Positions 18,606 through 27,183 of a stretch of DNA of 64,000 nt are shown piece after piece. Made by a program: the position numbers and the translations under genes. The notes under the pieces are model-generated. The model worked only from the letters and a program-made list of their open reading frames with translations. It was not told the origin of the DNA and searched no databases. The first letter of the stretch is position 1; the number at the start of each line of letters is the position of its first letter. Origin of the DNA: Schlesneria sphaerica (lineage in GTDB: Bacteria; Planctomycetota; Planctomycetia; Planctomycetales; Planctomycetaceae); NCBI RefSeq assembly GCF_044336245.1, contig NZ_CP172346.1, positions 2,542,001 to 2,606,000 of the forward strand, in the 5' to 3' direction.

Positions 18606-18827
18606 CTAGATCACACCACCGTGAGTACGGTAGGGAGTCGCGACGTCTGGCATATCAAGCGACCAGATACGTTCCCAGATTTCGGGAATGTGCCGATAAC
18701 CTTCAGAGGCGTAAATCAACTGACGGGCACGAACATCGGGTGATGACGAATAGATCGGGACAATGCAGCCGATCTGCCCAAAGCTGCAACCCAGCAGCAA
18801 CAATGCAATGTACAGCCGATTTCGCAT
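18606..18827 (-). CDS. Small planctomycete-type lipoprotein
   Basis: A 73-aa protein with a hydrophobic N-terminal segment and a Cys at a lipobox-like IGC, followed by a charged body with the block IWERIWSLDMPDVATPYRTH. From family knowledge, small proteins ending TPYRTHGG are widespread and uncharacterised in planctomycetes. The start is placed at the ATG 18825-18827 so that the signal sequence comes first; the frame continues upstream to 18896 with non-signal-like sequence. No function can be assigned. Confidence 0.65.
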   Translation of the reverse strand: MRNRLYIALLLLGCSFGQIGCIVPIYSSSPDVRARQLIYASEGYRHIPEIWERIWSLDMPDVATPYRTHGGVI

Positions 18828-19030
18828 GATGGCCTCCGTGCCCACCGCCCGCAGGCGGTTTCGTTCGCGCAATGTGTCTGCGATAAGATCTTTCACAGGT
18901 GCAGTGCCGTGATCGATACTTCCGTATTTCGACCAGCAGTCAATCCGCTGGTATGACGCCTTTGTGATATCTCGATCACACCGACTTCACACCTGCCACG
19001 CAATGACCGCCACTGCAACTGCAGAAGAGA

Positions 19031-19420
19031 TCATTCAGGGAGGCTGGTGGGGAGTTCCGGGGCGATCGTGACTGGTTCGGGCGCTCCGTTGAGCTGGTGA
19101 TGGTCGGCTGATTCAATGGCCGCTTTGGCCGCAGCCTCCATCTCCAATTGACGGACTTTTTCCTCCATCTCTTTGCCTGGCTTGAACGTCACCACGAACT
19201 TCTCAGGTACGAAGACCTTATCGCCAGTTCGTGGATTCCGCGCCTTCCGGGCCGCACGCTTTTTGACTTCAAAAACTCCGAAGTTCCGCAGCTCGATTCG
19301 CCCGTCTGCGACGAGCGTCTTGACGATCGCATCGAACGTTTTCTGGACGATCTCTTTCGTCTTGAGCTGAGTCATCCCCAGGGCTTCTGAGATCTCTTTG
19401 ACAATTTCTTTCTTGGTCAT
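19031..19420 (-). CDS. HU/IHF-family DNA-binding protein with C-terminal tail
   Basis: A 129-aa nucleoid protein. The first 90 residues are a complete HU domain: MTKKEIVKEISEALGM, GRIELRNFGVFEVKKRAAR and ARNPRTGDKVFVPEKFVVTFKPGKE. It binds and bends DNA as a dimer. The remaining 39 residues form an Ala/Glu-rich helix and a Pro/Glu-rich end (PVTIAPELPTSLPE) not present in E. coli HU. Unlike the Lys/Ala-rich tails of actinobacterial HupB, this tail is acidic to neutral. A strong promoter lies 70-100 nt upstream. Confidence 0.92.
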   Translation of the reverse strand: MTKKEIVKEISEALGMTQLKTKEIVQKTFDAIVKTLVADGRIELRNFGVFEVKKRAARKARNPRTGDKVFVPEKFVVTFKPGKEMEEKVRQLEMEAAAKAAIESADHHQLNGAPEPVTIAPELPTSLPE

Positions 19421-19491
19421 GACCTGAGTCTCCCGAAGAATGACGACTTGGAACAGTCGAACAGTTTTCGATGGTGCTGATGAGACTCAAC

Positions 19492-19519
19492 TGTATACCC
19501 AAGAAAGACTTAATGTCAA
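19492..19519 (-). promoter_or_regulatory. Sigma70-type promoter of the HU gene
   Basis: On the minus strand the -35 element TTGACA (19514-19519) and the -10 element TATACA (19492-19497) are separated by 16 nt. Transcription would start near 19485, leaving a 65-nt leader before the HU start codon. It is the best-formed promoter noticed in the window. Confidence 0.7.
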
Positions 19520-19741
19520 GTCGCCTCGTCTGGACGATTCAGATCGAAGAGAAAACTGAGCGCCGCAGGCCGACGCGCACTCTTCCCTCGCTGACAATAT
19601 CGGCACCTGACATCCGGAACTTTTGGGAAAACCGCTCCAATCGGCAAAGTTCTCTTTGCGCTCTCGGAGAGACAGTCGTGAGTCCACTCTAAACAGAAAT
19701 ATGGAAAACACTTAGATCAAATCGAACCACCGCAGCGGATC

Positions 19742-20257
19742 TCAATGTCGTGCATTGATCCGCGCAAGGGAACTGGCCACGAGGCGCTTCGCATCACAGG
19801 CCTCCTGAATGACCTGGCAGAACCGTTCGGGGCGCGGGACACCTTCCAGCACCAGAAGTGGCTGGCCTCCGGCACCGGTAAGACGAATGTCGCCCGTCTT
19901 GTAAAAGTCTCTCACCGACTCGGGCTCGACTGTCGCAGTGACGATCTGCGAAAGGGGAATCGATTCGAACTGCCGGTAACCGATTGATTTGACACGTTTT
20001 ACGACTCGGTTCGTTAAAACGTAACGTGAACCGAAGACCTTCATCCACAAGTAGGTCAAGGCAGCCAGCGGGGCCAGCGGCAATCCGAACAGAATGTTCG
20101 AAACCTTCATTCCCCAGATGCGAGTGGGAATGCAATTCAGTATCCGATGAATCAGTTCGCCCACAGCAGTATGAGCAATCGACGGATACAACTCTTCGAT
20201 CACCGTTTCGTGATCCGGACTGACTCCCGAAATGGCCTGGGGCTTGTGAGTTAACAT
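19742..20257 (-). CDS. PH-domain (bPH2-like) membrane protein
   Basis: A 171-aa protein with one or two hydrophobic segments at about 60-80 (FGLPLAPLAALTYLWMKVFG). A bacterial PH-like domain follows: RYVLTNRVVKRVKSIG, then IPLSQIVTATVEPES, GDIRLTGAGGQPLLVLEGVPRPE. This resembles the DUF304/bPH_2 family, membrane proteins of unknown role. The start at ATG 20255-20257 (MLTHKPQAISG) is preferred to the upstream start at 20308. It stands alone between HU and the DUF2089-linked membrane protein. Confidence 0.7.
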   Translation of the reverse strand: MLTHKPQAISGVSPDHETVIEELYPSIAHTAVGELIHRILNCIPTRIWGMKVSNILFGLPLAPLAALTYLWMKVFGSRYVLTNRVVKRVKSIGYRQFESIPLSQIVTATVEPESVRDFYKTGDIRLTGAGGQPLLVLEGVPRPERFCQVIQEACDAKRLVASSLARINARH

Positions 20258-20663
20258 GATTCGAAAAACCTCTAGACGCCAAGCGTCAATATCAGCCACG
20301 AAAATCACGTTCCTGTGGAAGTGTACTTCACAATCAGGCCCAAACAGGGTCTCAACCGGTGGCCGCCTTCGCCTCGCGGTGCTACCTGTCCGAATAGCTG
20401 TCTTTCAGCTGGAACACTTCAACACGGATTGGGTGAGAATAGCCATCCCCCTTTTAGAACGCCAGTCGCCGGCAAAAACCGCCGGTGAGGGGAAACTCGC
20501 TTCGTTCCACGAGCGAGAGCCAAATGTCGTGGCGAGTCTCGTCACCCGGGTGCGACACTCTGGAAATGGCGTGATCTCCTCAACTCTGCGTGAGGCGGGA
20601 GAAGAGCTATGCTGAGAAGGAGATCTCGCCAGGCTTGTCCGCGCGAAATTAAACGGCGCGCGG
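20258..20663. other. Gene-free spacer
   Basis: About 400 bp with no supportable gene. A 6-bp hairpin, CTCGCT/AGCGAG, lies near 20491-20512 (minus-strand position downstream of the DUF2089-linked operon). No T-run follows. Confidence 0.45.
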
Positions 20664-21506
20664 TCAGACGGCGTCGGCCGCCTGGATCTTCCGAAGTTCT
20701 TCAGAGCGGATCTGCTGCAAGAGATTTCGCAGGTTCAGCCCGATTGCGAACGCTCCAATCCCGCCGATTAAAAGCAGTGGATAGAAAACGTGAAACGGTT
20801 GCCGCATCACGAGACCAGCGATTCCCGCGATCAGTGAGACCAGCGAGAACGCGATCGCGGTGGAACACATGCTCACAGCTAGATGTTTCCTCTTTCTCCG
20901 TGCAGACAGTCCCGCCAGACCGCCAAAGATGCCTAAAAGCATGCCACCGATTCCCCCGACCCACCCTCCCTGCTGAATCGACCACCAATCCCCTGCCTGG
21001 CCCGCTGAAAGGACCATCAGAGGTTGCGCGATGGCGACTTTCCCTTGTCCGGGCAACACCACGCGCAGTGTCAGTCGCCGTGGCTTCCTTCCCGGATTGC
21101 CATCGAATGGGAGTTCAAACTCGCGCCAATCCGATGTACCGGTCAGTTTTGACATCGGCCCCGTCGCTGACAGTGTTCGCGTAAAGAACTCTCCGTTCGA
21201 GCCAAAGTCATTCAACAGCTCGAGATACCCATCCCCGGCGACGTCTTCGTACTTGACTCGCCCCCTTACGACGTACTGATGATTGAGAATACCCGGTGAC
21301 TCACACACGGCGACCCGTGTTGTGCTTGGCTGATCGCTACCCAGAACGATGACGGCGGGTTCACTGGCCGGTCCCGCCGAAGAAACCGCGTTCTGACCCA
21401 TCTCTTCCAGACTCGCAAAAGTGAGCTCCACCGTCGGGGCCTCACCAGAGGCACTATTACGGCAAGTCAGCAGAAGCACCGCGACTAACATCATCCGTAG
21501 AAACAT
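20664..21506 (-). CDS. Membrane protein of a DUF2089 operon, unknown function
   Basis: A 280-aa protein not recognised as a named family. It has a signal peptide (about residues 1-21), an extracytoplasmic beta-rich region of about 150 residues (GRVKYEDVAGDGYLELLNDF, then SDWREFELPFDG, resembling a carbohydrate-binding jelly-roll) and a C-terminal part with three membrane helices (about 180-205, 212-235 and 240-260). It overlaps the end of the DUF2089-like gene by 50 nt in another frame, so the two are translated from one message. The context suggests the regulator controls or senses this protein. Functions for the pair are inference. Confidence 0.7.
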   Translation of the reverse strand: MFLRMMLVAVLLLTCRNSASGEAPTVELTFASLEEMGQNAVSSAGPASEPAVIVLGSDQPSTTRVAVCESPGILNHQYVVRGRVKYEDVAGDGYLELLNDFGSNGEFFTRTLSATGPMSKLTGTSDWREFELPFDGNPGRKPRRLTLRVVLPGQGKVAIAQPLMVLSAGQAGDWWSIQQGGWVGGIGGMLLGIFGGLAGLSARRKRKHLAVSMCSTAIAFSLVSLIAGIAGLVMRQPFHVFYPLLLIGGIGAFAIGLNLRNLLQQIRSEELRKIQAADAV

Positions 21507-21804
21507 GATTCGTCCCCTTCTCGTTTTCTTTCGCGTGTGCGGCCAGTAGGGTCTTCAGTGTGCTGAGATCAATCTTTCCGTCGATCAAAAGTCCGCGCAA
21601 TGTTCGCTCGAAGTCACTCATCCGTGACTGGCTGTCAAAGACCTCAATCTTGGCGATCAGACGGTCCAGACGGAGTCGCACAGTGGGATAAGAGATGGAA
21701 TATGCTTTCGCCATCTCTTTCAATGAGCCGGACGCCAGCACGAAACGCTTCAGAAAAGCGAGATCTTCGTCGTCCAGCAGATCGATCCACTTCTTATTGC
21801 TCAT
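21457..21804 (-). CDS. DUF2089-like helix-turn-helix regulator
   Basis: A 115-aa protein. Residues 1-60 form a helix-turn-helix-like region (DLAFLKRFVLASGSLKEMAK, AYSISYPTVRLRLDRLIAKI), the pattern of DUF2089 proteins. The second half is helical (LRGLLIDGKIDLSTLKTLLAAH). DUF2089 proteins are small putative transcription regulators commonly encoded next to a membrane protein, as here. The ATG at 21802-21804 lies 3 nt from an 11-bp perfect inverted repeat, so the gene is probably autoregulated. No Shine-Dalgarno motif separates the repeat from the start codon. Confidence 0.8.
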   Translation of the reverse strand: MSNKKWIDLLDDEDLAFLKRFVLASGSLKEMAKAYSISYPTVRLRLDRLIAKIEVFDSQSRMSDFERTLRGLLIDGKIDLSTLKTLLAAHAKENEKGTNHVSTDDVSRGASADLP

Positions 21805-21807
21805 AAC

Positions 21808-21840
21808 TGAATATTATTCATTCTAGATCAATAATATTCA
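21808..21840 (-). promoter_or_regulatory. AT-rich perfect inverted repeat at the DUF2089 gene start
   Basis: TGAATATTATT (21808-21818) and AATAATATTCA (21830-21840) are exact reverse complements separated by an 11-nt spacer that includes TCTAGA. The site touches the start codon of the DUF2089-like gene and is strikingly AT-rich in GC-rich surroundings. It is a good candidate operator and may also contain the -10 region or block ribosome access. Confidence 0.75.
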
Positions 21841-22037
21841 ATATTTTTCTGAGAATTTTTGCACTTTATTTCCATGAGAGCCCGCAGCAGGATGTTGGGG
21901 CTGGCGGGTTCCGTTGTCACTGCGCAGGCTTGAGCTGGTCTGGAATTGAGCTTCTGGTATTGTTGCCCTGCTCGACCACCCTGATTGACTCCATGACGCA
22001 TGAGTAGTGATTCCCCCATTTTGAATTGCGAGGCGCG

Positions 22038-22523
22038 ATGGATCCGCAAGCGATCAGACAGTTCATCGAGTTGAAGTGTCCCGGGACCCGAGTCTTGGTC
22101 GCGTCACGCGAAAGCGGTGCACCGGAAGCTGCCTGGGGCGATAGCTTTTTTATTTACGACCCTGATGGAAATCTCCCTTCGCAGCGTCAGTTCCCCTACG
22201 CCACCATCGTCGTGAAAGATTACCCGGGGTTCGATGAGTTCTCGCAGCTCAACCGCCCCGGAATCTTCCGCCTGAACCTGGGACTGGGAAAGGACGATTT
22301 CCGCAGCGCCCTCGGTCTCTCCACAGACAAGTTCCGCGAACCGACCACACCTGCGGCAACCGAAGACTTTGCCGCAGTGAATCGGCTTATGCCCCACCCC
22401 GTCTACGCCGCCCAGGGTTGGGTCTGCATTCTCAACCCCTCACGTGAGACATTCCGCGAGACCATTGAGCCACTGATCGCTGCTGCGTACCTGAAGTCTT
22501 TGAAAGCTTTTCGCCAGACTTGA
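22038..22523 (+). CDS. DUF6194-like protein
   Basis: A 161-aa soluble protein with FPYATIVVKDYPGFDEFSQL, RPGIFRLNLGLGKDDFRSAL and MPHPVYAAQGWVCILNPS in this order. This arrangement is typical of the DUF6194 family, whose function is unknown. The start is ATG 22038-22040; an alternative TTG at 22026 is unlikely. The protein has a single-domain length consistent with the family. It stands alone between the divergent DUF2089 operon and glgX. Confidence 0.75.
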   Translation: MDPQAIRQFIELKCPGTRVLVASRESGAPEAAWGDSFFIYDPDGNLPSQRQFPYATIVVKDYPGFDEFSQLNRPGIFRLNLGLGKDDFRSALGLSTDKFREPTTPAATEDFAAVNRLMPHPVYAAQGWVCILNPSRETFRETIEPLIAAAYLKSLKAFRQT

Positions 22524-22707
22524 GTGGATATCCCCTGATCCTTTGGCCCGGCAGACTCAAGACGATGATCATCACGGTAGGACTCGATCGGACCGTATTT
22601 GCGACAATCAGCATCACAGTCGAAATCATAAGAGATCTCGAACCGCCCCGCTGATGAGCGACATGGACGCCAACCGCCCAAACCACCCGAATGCGGAGTG
22701 CTGACTT

Positions 22708-25080
22708 ATGGACATCGGACTTCCGCAACAGAATTCGATCGTCGGCGATAAAGTCGATCTTCGCTCTTCCGTGAAGGGACTACGGAAGACTATTCTTAAA
22801 AAATTGGACGTTGCGACACGATTTGCCCAGACGGAGAGTTTTGTCAGGATGGCACATCAACGAGTTTGGCCTGGCCGCCCCGCACCTCTTGGCGCCACCT
22901 GGGACGGCAAAGGGGTCAATTTTGCGGTGTTCTCTGAACACGCGACTCAGGTTGATTTGTGTCTTTTCGACTCTCCCCTCGCGACAAAAGAGTCGGCCCG
23001 GATCCCCCTTCCCGATCAGACGGATCATGTCTGGAACGGATATCTTCCTGACATCAGACCGGGACAGCTCTACGGGTTTCGTGCCCACGGTCCCTACGAT
23101 CCCGAGCGGGGATTTCGGTTTAATGCCAACAAGGTCCTGCTCGACCCCTACGCCAAGGGAATCGGACGAGACCTGATCTGGAACGACGCCGCGTTCGGCT
23201 ACCACATCGGCGATCCGGCTGGTGATCTCAGTTTTGATGAGCGCGACAATGCGGATTCGGCCCCCCTCGCCGCCGTCATCAATCCCCGCTTCAACTGGGG
23301 CGGCGACAAGCCCCCCAAGACCCCCTGGCATAAAACGCTCATCTATGAGATGCACGTCAAGGGCTTCACGTGCAAAAGCCCCTGGGTCCCGCGCGAAAGC
23401 CGCGGAAAATACGCCGGCGTTGCGTGTGAAGGAACGCTTCGACATCTGCGGTCCCTGGGAGTGACGGCGGTCGAGCTGATGCCCGTCCATCACCATGTCG
23501 ACGAACGGTTTCTGGTCGATCGAGGACTCACAAACTACTGGGGTTACAACACGCTGGCGTACCTGGCGCCCGAGATGCGGTTCGCCTCGATCCCGAACCC
23601 GCAGCAGACGGTCAATGAATTCAAGCGGATGGTTCGCCAGCTTCATCGAAATGGCTTTGAGGTCATTCTTGACGTGGTCTACAACCATACCTGCGAAGGA
23701 AATCATCTAGGCCCGACACTGTGCCTGAAAGGGCTCGACAACACCTCCTATTACCGTCTCGCTGACCCCCGCCGCTATTACCAGGACTACACCGGCTGCG
23801 GAAATACCCTGAACATGCAGTCGCCCCGCGTTCTGCAATTGATCATGGACAGCCTGCGTTACTGGGTGCAGGAAATGCACGTTGACGGTTTTCGCTTCGA
23901 TCTGGCAGCGGCGTTGGCACGTGAACTTCATGACGTCGATAAGCTGGGGGCGTTCTTCGACATTATCCACCAGGACCCCATCCTGTCCCAGGTGAAGTTA
24001 ATTGCCGAACCATGGGACGTCGGGCCGGGGGGTTACCAGGTGGGGAACTTCCCCGTCCTGTGGACCGAGTGGAACGGAAAGTATCGCGATTGCGTGCGCA
24101 AGTTTTGGCGCGGCGACGGACACACCGCCAGCGAGTTCGCCACACGCCTGTGCGGCAGTAGTGATCTCTACGAAGCAACAGGCCGCCGCCCCTACGCGAG
24201 CATCAACTTCGTCACGTCTCACGACGGATTCTCACTGCATGATCTGGTTTCATACAACCACAAGCACAATGAAGCCAATGGCGAAAACAATAACGACGGA
24301 GATAATCACAACATCAGCTGGAACTGTGGATCCGAGGGCCCCACAGATGACCCGGCAGTACTGAAAATTCGCGAACAGCAGAAGCGAAATTTCATGACCA
24401 CTCTCCTGATATCACAGGGGGTCGCCATGATTCGCAGCGGGGATGAATTCTGTCAGTCGCAAGGTGGCAACAACAACGCCTACTGTCAGGACAACCCGAT
24501 CAGTTGGCTGCGATGGAAACTGACGAAAGAAGAAAGACGGTTCCTGGAATTCACGCAGCGAGTCATTCGACTCTGGAAGTCGCAACCCGTCCTGCAGCGA
24601 CGAAAGTTTTTTCAGGGACGAATGATTCGCGGCGAGCTGGTCAAGGACGTCGTCTGGCTCACTCCGCTTGGCCAGCAGATGACGGATGAAGACTGGAACA
24701 AGGACTACACCCGTTGCCTTGGAATGCGACTTGAAGGGGAGATGGAAGACGAGATCAATGAAAAGGGGCGCCCCATCTCAGGGGACACGCTCCTCATCCT
24801 GTTCAATTCGCACAACGACTCGATCCCCTTCCTGATGCCCCCGCACGCCGAGAATGAGTTCTGGCAACCCCTGCTCGACACGGCAACCGATTCCCTCTTG
24901 AAGCGGCTGACGTTCCAGGAACCGTATCCACTGGAAGGTCATTCCCTGGCTGTTCTCAGGCTGAATCGTCCAAAAGTACCTTTCGTCGATCGGGCCAAGT
25001 CACAGATCTGGCAATTCGTGAGGGACCAGCGCTGGCAGAAGCGTATTCGCTTCCCCCTGTTCCGCCCCGGAAACCCCTGA
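22708..25080 (+). CDS. glgX: Glycogen debranching enzyme GlgX (isoamylase type)
   Basis: A GH13 debranching enzyme that hydrolyses alpha-1,6 branches of phosphorylase-limit glycogen. An N-terminal CBM48 domain begins VWPGRPAPLGATWDGKGVNF. The catalytic domain shows DVVYNHTCEGN, GFRFDLAAALARE with the Asp nucleophile, LIAEPWDVGPGGYQ with the Glu acid/base and TSHDGFSLHDLV with the transition-state Asp. From the ATG at 22708 (GGAG 9 nt upstream) the protein has 790 residues. The first 47 have no counterpart in typical GlgX, so translation might instead start at ATG 22849, which has a weaker site. No other glycogen gene is in the window. Confidence 0.93.
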   Translation: MDIGLPQQNSIVGDKVDLRSSVKGLRKTILKKLDVATRFAQTESFVRMAHQRVWPGRPAPLGATWDGKGVNFAVFSEHATQVDLCLFDSPLATKESARIPLPDQTDHVWNGYLPDIRPGQLYGFRAHGPYDPERGFRFNANKVLLDPYAKGIGRDLIWNDAAFGYHIGDPAGDLSFDERDNADSAPLAAVINPRFNWGGDKPPKTPWHKTLIYEMHVKGFTCKSPWVPRESRGKYAGVACEGTLRHLRSLGVTAVELMPVHHHVDERFLVDRGLTNYWGYNTLAYLAPEMRFASIPNPQQTVNEFKRMVRQLHRNGFEVILDVVYNHTCEGNHLGPTLCLKGLDNTSYYRLADPRRYYQDYTGCGNTLNMQSPRVLQLIMDSLRYWVQEMHVDGFRFDLAAALARELHDVDKLGAFFDIIHQDPILSQVKLIAEPWDVGPGGYQVGNFPVLWTEWNGKYRDCVRKFWRGDGHTASEFATRLCGSSDLYEATGRRPYASINFVTSHDGFSLHDLVSYNHKHNEANGENNNDGDNHNISWNCGSEGPTDDPAVLKIREQQKRNFMTTLLISQGVAMIRSGDEFCQSQGGNNNAYCQDNPISWLRWKLTKEERRFLEFTQRVIRLWKSQPVLQRRKFFQGRMIRGELVKDVVWLTPLGQQMTDEDWNKDYTRCLGMRLEGEMEDEINEKGRPISGDTLLILFNSHNDSIPFLMPPHAENEFWQPLLDTATDSLLKRLTFQEPYPLEGHSLAVLRLNRPKVPFVDRAKSQIWQFVRDQRWQKRIRFPLFRPGNP

Positions 25081-25281
25081 TCCGCGCAAGTCCAATACGA
25101 ACTGCGAAAACTCCTACATCGGACTCAACAGAGCGGCGACCAGCGGCTGGACCAGGCACTGGGTTCCGATCGCGGGCTGACAATGCGTACCGAATTTTGA
25201 GGGAGACCTTCTCGAATGGGCTGAGGTCTCCCACAGAAGTGTTCACCCCGGAACGACGGCCTTATCGCGAACTTCATTGCT

Positions 25282-26466
25282 TCAAACGTGAACTTCACTT
25301 CGCGCGGGCTGACAGATCCAGCCCCCTCCGAGAACGCGATCGCCTTCGTACAGGACCATCGCCTGCCCCGGAGCGACGCCGTACTGGGGTGCTTCGAACT
25401 GCACGCGAACACGTCCGTCCGATATCCGTTCAACCACTGCGGGGGCGGCGGTGTGCTGATAGCGAATCTGTGCGAGGCAGTCAAACTTCTCCGGCAGGTG
25501 GTCCTTGAGCCAGCTTAACCCATCTGCTTCTAACTCATAGCAGGCCAGATCTTCGTACTTGCCCAGCACAACGCGCCGCGTGTCCGGCTCGATTCGAATC
25601 ACGAAGCGAGGTTCACCGAAGGTGATCCCTAACCCACGACGTTGTCCGATCGTAAACTGGTCGTATCCGGAATGTTTGCCCAGAACATTACCGGAGGGGT
25701 CCACAAAATCACCCGCCATGTCGGGTCGACCGCGATACCGTTCGAGAAAGCCGACGTAGTCGTTGTCAGGGATGAAGCAGATTTCCTGACTGTCGGGCTT
25801 GGTGGCCACGCGAAGTCCCGCTTCTCCTGCCAGTTCACGGATCTCGGGCTTATTGAAGTCACCGACAGGGAACATGATTCGATCGAGGATCTCGCGGTTA
25901 ATTCCCGCCAGAACGTACGATTGATCTTTCGATCGATCTCGCCCACGCAGCAAGGCGGGTTCGCCGTCGATCGTTCCGATCCGCGCATAGTGCCCCGTCG
26001 CGATCCGCTCGGCACCGACGCTGACGGCAAAGTCCCACAACTTTCCAAACTTCAGCCAGTTGTTGCACATCACGCAGGGATTCGGCGTTCGCCCCGCAAG
26101 ATACTCATCGACGAAGTAGTCCTTGATCCTGCCGAACGCATCCGAAAAGTTCAGTGCGTGAAAGGGGATATCCAGAACGTCCGCCACGCGGCGGGCGTCG
26201 GCTGCATCCGAGGCACTGCAACAACCCTGCTTGTTCGCCTTCGCGCCAAGAATCGGCAGGGTCGGCAGCGGTGGGGACGGTAACGCGTCAACCACAGCGG
26301 GAGCAGAGGAAGCCTTGGGCTTGGGTTCGATTCGGCAAGTGGTTTCCTCGACGGCACCAGACCGCATAAACAGTCCGATGACTTCGTATCCCTGCTGCTT
26401 CAGCAGCACGGCAGCGGCAGAGCTGTCCACTCCACCACTCATCGCCAGCACCACGCGGATCGCCAT
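25282..26466 (-). CDS. mnmA: tRNA 2-thiouridylase MnmA
   Basis: A 394-aa tRNA-specific 2-thiouridylase that thiolates U34 of Lys, Glu and Gln tRNAs. The PP-loop AMSGGVDSSAAA (8-19), the first catalytic Cys in NPCVMCNNWLKFG, the tRNA-binding ATGHYARI and the second Cys in SQEICFIPDNDY are all present. A Pro/Ala-rich insertion of about 40 residues precedes the family block GCCSASDAADARR, longer than usual there. The C-terminal barrel ends GGGWICQPARSEVHV. The sulfur comes from a desulfurase through carrier proteins; the nearby sufS gene may be unrelated. Confidence 0.95.
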   Translation of the reverse strand: MAIRVVLAMSGGVDSSAAAVLLKQQGYEVIGLFMRSGAVEETTCRIEPKPKASSAPAVVDALPSPPLPTLPILGAKANKQGCCSASDAADARRVADVLDIPFHALNFSDAFGRIKDYFVDEYLAGRTPNPCVMCNNWLKFGKLWDFAVSVGAERIATGHYARIGTIDGEPALLRGRDRSKDQSYVLAGINREILDRIMFPVGDFNKPEIRELAGEAGLRVATKPDSQEICFIPDNDYVGFLERYRGRPDMAGDFVDPSGNVLGKHSGYDQFTIGQRRGLGITFGEPRFVIRIEPDTRRVVLGKYEDLACYELEADGLSWLKDHLPEKFDCLAQIRYQHTAAPAVVERISDGRVRVQFEAPQYGVAPGQAMVLYEGDRVLGGGWICQPARSEVHV

Positions 26467-26612
26467 TATGCCCGGACTTCCTGGAAATTACTTAAAACAC
26501 GCTGAAAGGCGTCATCATCAACACAATTAAGACCGGCGACGCCTGACCAGAGCCGCGTTTTTTGACAGCCGATCAATCCAGACCATCGGAGGGTCCTGGA
26601 TAAGGCCTGTTC

Positions 26613-27050
26613 TCACTGGCAGAGCACACAATGGCCACGGATCAGGATTTCGGTGATTCGGCCAATCTCGGTCACCGACTTGATTGCAGACTTGGGCAGT
26701 TCGACCTTGTGGAGGCAGGTCACACTACCGCAATCGACACAAATGAAATGGGCGTGCTGGCATCCATCAGGGTGCGACACGTCACGGATCTCGAATCGCC
26801 AGACGTGGTCCCCGAGTTCCCGGCGTGTTGCCAGGCCTGCCTCGACCAGATCGGTGAGGTTTCGGAGCACCGTCGCTTTGTCGAAACCAAGCGGAACCAG
26901 ATCGGCCGCAATTTCCGCATGTGTTGCTGGAGACGTGGCCCGCTGCAACCAGTGCATCACCGCCAGTCGCGCTGCTGTCGTTCTCAGTCCGCAGTCAGAA
27001 AGAAGTTTCCGCGTCTTGCTAACGGCGTCAATGTCTATGTTTTGAGTCAT
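26613..27050 (-). CDS. Fur-family metalloregulator
   Basis: A 145-aa protein with a winged-helix domain (LRTTAARLAVMHWLQ, THAEIAADL, DKATVLRNLTDLVEAGLA), the dimerisation motif HAHFICVDCGSVTCL and a final CVLC. The two CxxC pairs fit the structural zinc site of Fur/Zur/PerR proteins; the type cannot be decided from sequence alone. The start at ATG 27048-27050 (MTQNIDIDAV) is chosen; a longer frame reaches 27125. It lies 133 nt downstream of sufS on the same strand, so co-regulation with iron-sulfur biogenesis is plausible. Confidence 0.9.
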   Translation of the reverse strand: MTQNIDIDAVSKTRKLLSDCGLRTTAARLAVMHWLQRATSPATHAEIAADLVPLGFDKATVLRNLTDLVEAGLATRRELGDHVWRFEIRDVSHPDGCQHAHFICVDCGSVTCLHKVELPKSAIKSVTEIGRITEILIRGHCVLCQ

Positions 27051-27183
27051 ATTCAACCGTTCTTGCGGCTTACACACCTTCTCGAGGGACAGGGAAGAGA
27101 AGACACAAAAGGATACCTTCAACAAACTGCGAAAGGCAATTCACAGCCGATTCCGCGACAAAGCCTTCTCTCCCGGATACGTC

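Noticed and set aside
22780..23706. 308-aa antisense frame over glgX
   Set aside because: Mirror of the catalytic domain of GlgX; no ribosome site and no domain.
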